From Sphaerolaimus hirsutus (taxonomy: Eukaryota; Nematoda; Chromadorea; Monhysterida; Sphaerolaimidae): a stretch of 64,000 bases of DNA. Made by a program: the position numbers and the translations under genes. The DNA lies in contig OZ038454.1 of the NCBI GenBank assembly GCA_964036195.1, forward strand, positions 29,746,315-29,810,314, given 5' to 3'. The notes below the pieces were generated by a model. That model saw only the letters and a program-made list of their open reading frames with translations, ran no database searches and had not been told where the DNA came from. Position 1 is the stretch's first letter; every line of letters begins with the position of its first letter. Of this stretch, positions 57,113 through 64,000 are shown piece by piece.

Positions 57113-57727
57113 ATTAATTGTTCTTTTCCGTTAATTATTTTATTACTTCCCGTGTGACGCTAATTTTTTAATTTTTATTTTAGCGATTCATTAATTAAGC
57201 TAATTAGGTTACCCGCATTTTTGAGTTAATTAAGTGAATACTTTCGTTTTCTTTTGCATTTCCCAATATGTACTTTCGAACGTTATAATTATTAGGCTTT
57301 CACCAAGTTTACATTTTTGATTAAAAGGGTGCAGTGTCTGGGAATGATTAGAAAGGCTTTTTACGTTTCTAGTTAAGCTAACAGGTGTTGACTCTGTTAA
57401 ATGCTTAGACGCCCCGATAGATAACATTCAGAAATTTCCCCGACCAAGTGCATTTTTATGTAGGACTAGGTAATGGGTGGAAAAGTGGCAAACGGCAATT
57501 ATTGTCGGCATGCGACTGCAAGACACATGCAGAGCACAGTTTACAGTGAAGAGCACAGCAGTGCCAATTAATTATTCCCATCACCCAGGGTGATTGGCGA
57601 ACTCACAAGTGCTAGTGTCTTGTGGCGTGTGTTCAGGCCCGAAGTTTCCAACCCTTACCCGGCAATGCAATAACCTTGAACAACCCCCGCAAATGAGCGT
57701 TCTTTCTGTGGCCTTGGTCGGGCGCGC

Positions 57728-57736
57728 TATAAAAAT
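57728..57736 (+). promoter_or_regulatory. TATA box
   Basis: TATAAAAAT, preceded by a GC-rich stretch, about 690 bases before the polyprotein frame opens. It probably drives the retroelement transcript. Confidence 0.5.
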
Positions 57737-58204
57737 ATTTTTCACCTAAAGGGGCGCAGGTTGATAACACGTGTCACACCACCTGCTATCGACTGTACCG
57801 TAACCTCTGAATAGAAACCCAGTTTCCCGACACTCACCTACGAGATAAATTGTATTTTAATTACGTCATTGGTAATTACAGTTACTTTACACTTGGTTTA
57901 ACTCATGTTTTACCCGTTTTGTCTAATTAGATATTTTTCCCGCATTTAATTAATTTACTTGTGCCTTGTACGTTATGTTTACAGTTTTTCCAGTGATCAT
58001 TGAATTTGCCTTATTAATTCGCTTATTATGGTTAATTGTTGTGTCTTTGATTTAGTATTCATTTCATTTATGGTATATTTTGGTGATTATAAAACGCGCT
58101 GATTTTACATTTTTTCACCCACTAGAGGCTATACGACTCACTTGAGCTATTGTGAATTTGACTCTGACTACATTGCTAAACAAAGTTCCAGTGAAAAAAA
58201 GTAC

Positions 58205-58222
58205 TGGCGCCGTTCCTGATTT
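58205..58222 (+). other. Candidate tRNA primer-binding site
   Basis: TGGCGCCGTTCCTGATTT starts with TGGCGCC, as do Lys- and some Ser-type primer sites. The preceding bases do not end in a clear CA, so this is tentative. Confidence 0.3.
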
Positions 58223-58425
58223 GCGTGTAAACATCCCCGTACCATAAAACCAATTATTTATTTAATTAAGCACGCATTTGGAAGCGCAAAGGGACCGGAA
58301 TTTGCAATTCTCTGCCGCGGCAAAATTCAACGAGTGGTGTATTTTTGTGGTAAAAACGGAAACTAGTAAAATTAGTAAAAACGTAAAATATCTGACAACT
58401 GGTAGCGTAGCGAGTGGTTTCCTAA

Positions 58426-61400
58426 GCAAGCCATAAAGTTTTCTGTCTGGGGCGCCTGATCAACGCCTCTACAAAAAACGGCTTCACGGATAACGAGTCA
58501 CCCCAAAGGGAATTGAGATCGAGGGGGCCAGCAAGCTTACAAGGGGACACCATAGAACAAGTTTGGCACGCTGCGTTGGAGAAGCAAAAACAAGCACGAA
58601 GGCGCGCGCGACAACAGAAGGCTGGGCAAGAAGTGGACGCACAACTTGTTGCAGCTGAGAGTCAAGCAGGAGACAGTGAGTCGAACGATTCGGTTAACCC
58701 TGAAACAGAAGCGCCGGAAGCGCTAGAGGAGAGTGAAAGTCAGCGCTGGTCTGGACAGACAGCTGAGGACACCCCGGTAATCAGATTATCAACGGTTGAA
58801 GGTGCAGGGCCTGCGCCAGACAGTTTCAGTCAGTGGAAGACGCCGGCTGTACCGACAGCGGCACGGCAGCTAACGTCCAGCGCAGAAGCTGAAGAAGCGC
58901 CTGGGACAAGCAGACAAGCCGCAGGAAAGGAAGCAGGTAAGACAGGTAAGTGGTCTAAGCTTCGGAGGACATTGGGTTGGAGCGCGGGCAGCTCATCCAT
59001 ATCGCCTGGAGTGCGATCGGGTTCTGAAGTCGGTTCAGACGGATACGTTGGTGACAGCGAGCCTCTAGGGCAGCCGTCGATTCAACGTGATTATCCTGTG
59101 ATTGCAGCTGAGCTTGGAGCTACTGCAGATCAATTTCCCGTGATTGAAAATACCGTAGAGGAATTATTGGAGACAGCGGCGCAGAGTGGAGACACTTCCC
59201 CGGCGCTGCAGTTAAGCCCCCCGAAGAGCACATCGACGCCGAGAGACGTGTCAGGCAACAGCAGCCGGAATTTATCGAGCGACCAGTCGAGATCGCAGAG
59301 CGCAACTGCAAAGGCTAGACGCCAGTTAATTAAGACCGAATTTTCAAGTAAACCCCCCGTGATAATTATTAGCAGTCCTGCTAGCAGAATGACAAGCAAT
59401 GGCGCAAACCAGACGGCGGCCCCGGCGCTGGAAGACAGATACGCGAATGTCAATAATGCTAATTTAATTTACCAAGCTACCATAATGGACCTGGACCCGG
59501 TGCAAACAACGCCAACCTGTGCACAATGGACACCTAAAAAGGCATGGGCAGCTGCAAAGAAATGGGCAAACATGATGAGTCAGGCGAGACCGGTTGGTGC
59601 TTTTTCACAGAATGGTGAACCAGGGGACTTGCGTATGGTGGCGCTAATTAAAACTGCTATGAATTTATGGGGAAGTGACCCAGTCAATGAGGTACCCAGG
59701 GTGGAACATTACTTGAGGGAATTCGAAGCGCACCACAGCGCACATGGCGATGATATAGTTGATCTGGCGACTGCGTACCAACAGCATAATCAAGCTCTAC
59801 AAAATCAGAACGCGACGCTGGGAGGAAATTCGCCGGCCAGTGGTCAGCAGCCAATAGTACTGACCAATGGTCAAGCCGCGCCCTTGCAATCATCAACGAC
59901 ACCAGCGGCGCCCCTGTCGACAGCTGGAGCAAGCCAGGTGAGAACTGTTGCGCAGCGACGCGCTCGATCCCGCTCGCCGGCATCGTCAAGAAGCGCGTCG
60001 GCTAGGTCCGAAGTGGCAGGGCCCACGGACCCGGGACAAAATTGGCAATTAGAACAGAGCAATGCGGCAGTTATTACAGCCCTAGCACAACAATGTGGAT
60101 ATTTTCGCGGTAAACCAAATGAGGGTTTCAGGGAATGGAGAAGGAGCTGGGACACGGTATGTGACGCGCTGCGCATAAAATTACAGGAGCGGAAGCCGCT
60201 GGTAAAATTATTTCTGAAAGGCAGTGCCCGGGCCATTTTCAACACGCGATACAGAGAATTGCGCGACCTGAACTACAAGGACATGATGCAAGCGCTGGAG
60301 AAGTTCTATGAAAATCCGAATGACAAACATCATGCACAGAGAGAGATTTTTGAGACGCGACAGGGCGCAGATGAGTCGGTACTGGAATGGGCGGTACGTT
60401 TGGAAAAGTTGATAAAACGCGCCTATCCAGGCATGGGTCATGAAAAGCGAGGTGACACATGCATGATAAAATTCCATGGAGGACTGAGGAATGAGATTCG
60501 GCGCAATGTACCTGTCACGGCTTCTATCACATGGAAGGAAATGGTTGATAACGCACGTGCTCAGGAGAGCTTTTTGGAGGCAGAACAAAGCCAGAATAAG
60601 GGAGAAAAATCTAAACAGGATGTGGTTGCCAGCGCGACTGACAAGGTAATGGACAGGTTGATGGCGCTGAACATGCCCGCCATGGCCGGACTGCCGTCCC
60701 AGGCCGACAAGACGCTAGAGACAATGGAACAGAAAATGACTGAGAGTGTTGCTAAATTTGACTCGGTGCACCAAGAGATAGCGAAGAAATTAGCGCAACT
60801 GGGCGCGTTGGAAGGTAAACTTTTGGGATTGAACAGGGACCCCCCTAAATTGCCCCCGCGCAAGTTTGACAAAGGATGTTGGGAATGTGGCTCTGAAGAG
60901 CACATCAGATATGAGTGTCCGAAACTCTCCCCTGAACAAAGGGAACAGTATCTCCAAAGGAGCCGCGGCGGCGGAGCATCCAGAGGAAATGGACGTGGGC
61001 GCGGCGGAGGACAACGTGGTGGATATCAGAGAAATGACCAAGCTCAAGCGATGCAGCCAGGTATGATGCCCATGCAATATGCATACCCGCAGTGGCAACC
61101 AGCCCAGCCGATGCCTGTGCAGCCGGCGCAGACGGTACAGAGGGCTGGTGATATGAACATGCAACCGCAGATGATGGCTTATCAAACGCCGCCAGCTAAT
61201 TGGATGGCTATGGGACCGGATGGGCGCATGCAACAATATAACATGCAACCGGTACAGGTGAGCAATCCCCACGTAGAGTCGCTGAACCCCACGCGAGTGT
61301 CCAGTACGACTGGAATGACCATGCATGTGCGCGAAGATGATCGCTGCATGATGATACGTCCCGTTAACAAATTAATCCCTGTGATGCAAGGCTTGGAATT

Positions 61401-64000
61401 AGAGGATGAGGAACCTGACGAACTGGTTCCAGAGTCACCCGAAGAGCAGCAGCGCACTACTGGAATGCATGTGCTCGCGCAAGAGCGGGAATTTTGGATC
61501 AAACCCTGGGCATATATGCGAACTGAAAAAGGTTACTTGTTTCGAACTACTTGGCTGGCCTTCTTACGCAGGATCGGAATGCATGATTTGAGGGAAACGG
61601 ACTGTACGCTGTGGCCTAATTGCCCTGCAGACGACCACTCGGACACGCTGACGGAGGTGCCCTTGGACGTGCTCATGAACATCAATCTGGACCCGTTCCT
61701 GTACGCCACGCCGGCCGCTCTGCCGCCGCGCACGGGATCCAGCAACCAGATAGACAGGTATATGGGCTTTTTGTCTACTGAGGAAGGGGTGCGTCCCGCG
61801 CCGCGCGCGTACTCAGAACCCCCCTACATGCCCCAGGTCGCACAGTCGCTGTTTTTTGTGTTGACAATTGGATTAATTATAATGGGATTAGCCTTACTAC
61901 CGGGCGCGGGCGCGACTACCATGCCCTCGTTTCCATTGTTATGCAGTGACTTGACGGATCACTACGATTTATACACGTACCCCCCCCTGCCCAATTGCAC
62001 GGCTATTGTTGACACTACGGCGTCATTAGAACGGCCACGAAAATTGACACTGACAATCTACAAGCGAAATATGGTAGAATATCGTGCGGCAGCACACAGG
62101 TGTGTGGCCTCTATCAGAACGGCAAAGACGTATCAGAACTTCTGGGGCGATGTCACGCTGGAAAAGTTTGATTCTAACCCCCGATCTGTGGGCGCCGCCG
62201 AGTGCGAAGGCATGATTAAATATCACAAGTGCAACAATGGGCCCATGACCCCTGTGAGTGATTTGGACAACGCATGGGACACTCAATACCCCACCAATGT
62301 TAGTTACTCAGGACATGGACTGTACTGTTGCAAATGGGTGAGTGAAACGACGCCACACTGTGGGTTGTTTCGAGGGGAAGTACGAATGAGATATGGAGCC
62401 AACACCATGCAAAGCACGCTGGGTGATGTTAGTAAGTGCAATTATGAAATGGGTGCATGCACACTAGAAGACGGCAGCCAATTAACATGGAAACCGAACC
62501 CGAAGGCGGAATGCCCTTATGAAAAATGGCGTGAAATGCATGGACGCATTAGACAGGATATCTGGCTAGCCGATGATCATACGCTATCATTGTCTTTCAG
62601 AGCCCATGAAGAGGTTGAGTCATGCGGCATTAAATTATGGAAATCGGACCAGGATATTGTAGTGGCGCCATTTGAAAAGGCAGTGATTCGAAGCGTCAGA
62701 CAAAAACGAGCGCAAGGTCGACCCACGCTGGGAATAGTGAGCGCAGGTCAATTAGCAGCCAGCATGCAGGCGGTATACGAAACAGCAGAACAAACCATGC
62801 GTGCACAGGCCGTAGCCACCTGCAAGAACGTGCAACACTTCCAAGAATTTGTGCGACTGGCCATGAGTGAACACGCCACTACGACAGCCCGCTGGTACAT
62901 GAATGATAATGAAATAATTGCCAAACCCGCGCCGGATGGATTTTTGGTTCACAAATGTTTTGCGGTAAAAACGTACGAGATAATGAAAGAGAAGAAGTCT
63001 CCAGAATGTTACGAAACAGTACCTGTGCAAGTTAGTGTACACGGGCAAAATGTGACGTTGCACATGAATAGGCTGACAAACATTTTGCATTTTCAAGCGA
63101 TCCCGGGATCATGCACCAATGCGCACAATCGTGTGGTAATGTTAAATGGACAGTGGTACAAATATCTACCGGAAGTCGGCGGCCTGGAACATTTACCTAT
63201 GTATAACACACACAGTTTCCCGCAGAAATGGCAACAGGAAAAAGTCAAGGATGTGCATCATCAGATTTTTGCCGCCACGACTATGTACAACTTGTCAGAA
63301 TTATTGCCGACGACCACCCTGAATGACGTATGGCATGCATATTCAATCGTGCGGCAAATTACGCAGGGGGCGGAGCCGAGGGTGGAATCACACATGCAAA
63401 GGCATCGAACCTTGGCAAAATCGGTCTTAGCGCTGGGATGGTGGGATTTTGACACCTGGCGCACCTGGCTACAAGTATGGATTTATCTGGTATGTGCACT
63501 GGTCACCATGCAGTATTTACTAGCCGCGCTCATGGCTGCAGCGCCGGAAACGGCCGTGACTTTGGTGAACAGGGCAAAGGAAAAAATTAAAAGGCGACCG
63601 AAGACAGAAGGAAAGTCCAATATCATTGTCGAATTGGCTGAGGACCGCCCTAACGAACAGGTAAAGGTAAGAACGGTAATTAACCCGTGCGTGGGAATGC
63701 CAAGTGGCATGCCCGCACTCACGGGCGCGCGTCGTTTTCCCGCTATACAATACAGTATCAACAGAAAATGCGATCTGGAAGAAGAATCGGTGTGCATGAT
63801 CACTTTCTCGACGGAAGAAAGAGACAACATCCATCAAGTAGCCAATCGACGTGAAGAGATTGTGCATGTGTACTACAGCCCATCCATTACCATAACCATT
63901 GACGGGAGAGAATATCGGAGATGTCTACTGGACACAGGCGCCATGCGTTCATTATGCAATAGGGACGTGCTGATGCGACACAAGGAAAAGGCTACTAAGC
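58426..64000 (+). CDS. Retroelement polyprotein Gag-Env-Protease (continues past the window)
   Basis: One frame is open for 1,858 codons with no stop or shift. It opens after a TAA at 58,423 whose context TTTCCTAAG could be a splice acceptor. The first ATG is codon 322 (59,389), so initiation is non-AUG or uses an upstream exon. Residues 1-560: charged, Ser/Ala/Gln-rich. About 566-722: Retrotrans_gag-type capsid region. 818-831: CCHC knuckle. About 846-870: RGG-rich. 1142-1160: membrane helix. About 1165-1680: Cys-rich ectodomain. 1425-1428: RQKR. About 1682-1706: second membrane helix. 1836: catalytic Asp of LLDTGA. Reverse transcriptase and integrase are not in the window. No decay is visible, suggesting a recent insertion. 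Confidence 0.9.
60121..60590 (+). other. Gag capsid-like domain (Retrotrans_gag type)
   Basis: Reads FREWRRSW ... LVKLFLKGSARAIF ... YKDMMQALEKFYENP ... RQGADESVLEWAVRLEKLIK ... MIKFHGGLRNEIRRNV. The spacing of the conserved Trp, Phe-Leu-x-Gly and 'ES-V-L-E-W' segments is that of Ty3-type and Arc-like Gag capsid domains. It probably forms the particle shell. Confidence 0.75.
60877..60918 (+). other. CCHC zinc knuckle and following RGG box
   Basis: CWECGSEEHIRYEC fits C-x2-C-x4-H-x4-C exactly. It is followed by SRGGGASRGNGRGRGGGQRG (60,961 onwards). Together they form the nucleic-acid-binding end of Gag. Confidence 0.9.
61849..63540 (+). other. Envelope-type glycoprotein segment within the polyprotein
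   Basis: Starts with the hydrophobic helix LFFVLTIGLIIMGLALLPGA, which could act as an internal signal sequence cleaved after GAGA. The ectodomain has many Cys, sequons at NCTA, NVSY, NVTL and NLSE, and a block with GACTLEDGSQLTWKP and a downstream Cys that resembles class III fusion glycoproteins of the gB/chuvirus kind (weak, by pattern only). RQKR at 62,698-62,709 fits the furin consensus and is followed by an Ala/Gln-rich helix. It ends with the helix VWIYLVCALVTMQYLLAALM. In place it would mediate membrane attachment and fusion. Confidence 0.7.
63880..64000 (+). other. Retroviral-type aspartic protease, N-terminal part
   Basis: SITITIDGREYRRCLLDTGA places a beta-strand, a turn and the catalytic Asp-Thr-Gly-Ala as in retroelement proteases. 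The window ends 70 bases after the active-site codon, so the flap and the C-terminal part are not seen. Confidence 0.8.

Larger units (their letters stand above)
57150..58425 (+). promoter_or_regulatory. Probable 5' LTR and leader of the retroelement
   Basis: No long open frame; AT-rich with TTAATTAA words, then GC-richer. A TATA box (TATAAAAAT, 57,728-57,736) follows GTCGGGCGCGC. A candidate primer-binding site starts at 58,205. The outer edge cannot be fixed because the 3' LTR is outside the window. The assignment rests on position upstream of the polyprotein frame. Confidence 0.45.

Noticed and set aside
60900-61850. Possible frameshift or separate gene between Gag and the glycoprotein
   Set aside because: Codons read through in one frame from 58,426 to the window end. 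The knuckle, RQKR and DTGA codons all start in the same frame.
59130-63867. Minus-strand open frames across the polyprotein
   Set aside because: They are antisense to a single continuous coding frame with recognisable Gag and protease motifs.
1-64000. tRNA or rRNA genes
   Set aside because: No cloverleaf with the B-box motif GGTTCRANYCC and no rRNA-like conserved blocks were seen on reading; a covariance-model scan would settle it.

Overview
The window is from a transposon-rich genome of an invertebrate animal, species undetermined. Non-coding DNA is AT-rich and packed with short terminal-inverted-repeat (TIR) elements. The few recognisable exons are short, GC-rich at third codon positions and bounded by plausible GT/AG sites. 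Two runs of exactly 200 N are assembly gaps. I saw no tRNA, rRNA or CRISPR array.

Host genes are exon fragments. (i) 6.0-7.25 kb, plus strand: two exons of a class A-like G-protein-coupled receptor, TM1 to TM3. (ii) 9.9-13.3 kb, minus strand: at least four or five exons of an unrecognised protein. The first two splice phases agree; the later joins are uncertain. (iii) 35.5-37.8 kb, minus strand: three exons of a tetraspanin, covering the large extracellular loop and TM4. (iv) Single 3'-terminal exons on the minus strand at 15.93-16.04 kb and 24.31-24.53 kb. (v) GC-rich coding-like islands at 55.67-57.11 kb, strand uncertain.

Mobile elements fill most of the rest. Several non-autonomous families carry 8-bp target duplications, as hAT elements do (TIRs CAGGGTTGG, CAGAGTTGTTAAAA, CAACGATGG, and TAGTGATGG with GGCGCC-rich or GCACCGGTGCC-rich bodies). 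A second large group starts TACCGTATT and ends AATACGGTA, consistent with TA target sites. They nest in each other, and in one case a related sequence shows the empty site. There are several fold-back elements, a 466-bp higher-order repeat inside a tandem array (42.2-45.5 kb), a G-run array (45.5-47.06 kb), and a decayed BEL/Pao pol fragment (20.2-21.5 kb) lying inside a GGAAAACGG minisatellite. One TIR family (CAGTCCC...TGTAAA / TTTACA...GGGACTG) coincides with whole introns in at least two genes and looks like an introner.

The most striking locus runs from about 57.2 kb to the window edge: a retroelement with one uninterrupted reading frame from 58,426 to 64,000 (at least 1,858 codons). It encodes, in order, a Gag with CCHC knuckle, an envelope-type glycoprotein with its own membrane segments, N-glycosylation sites and a furin-type RQKR site, and then an aspartic protease (LLDTGA). 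The glycoprotein therefore lies between Gag and protease in one frame rather than after Pol. The two membrane segments would place the ectodomain in the lumen and return the protease to the cytosol. Reverse transcriptase and the rest lie beyond the window.
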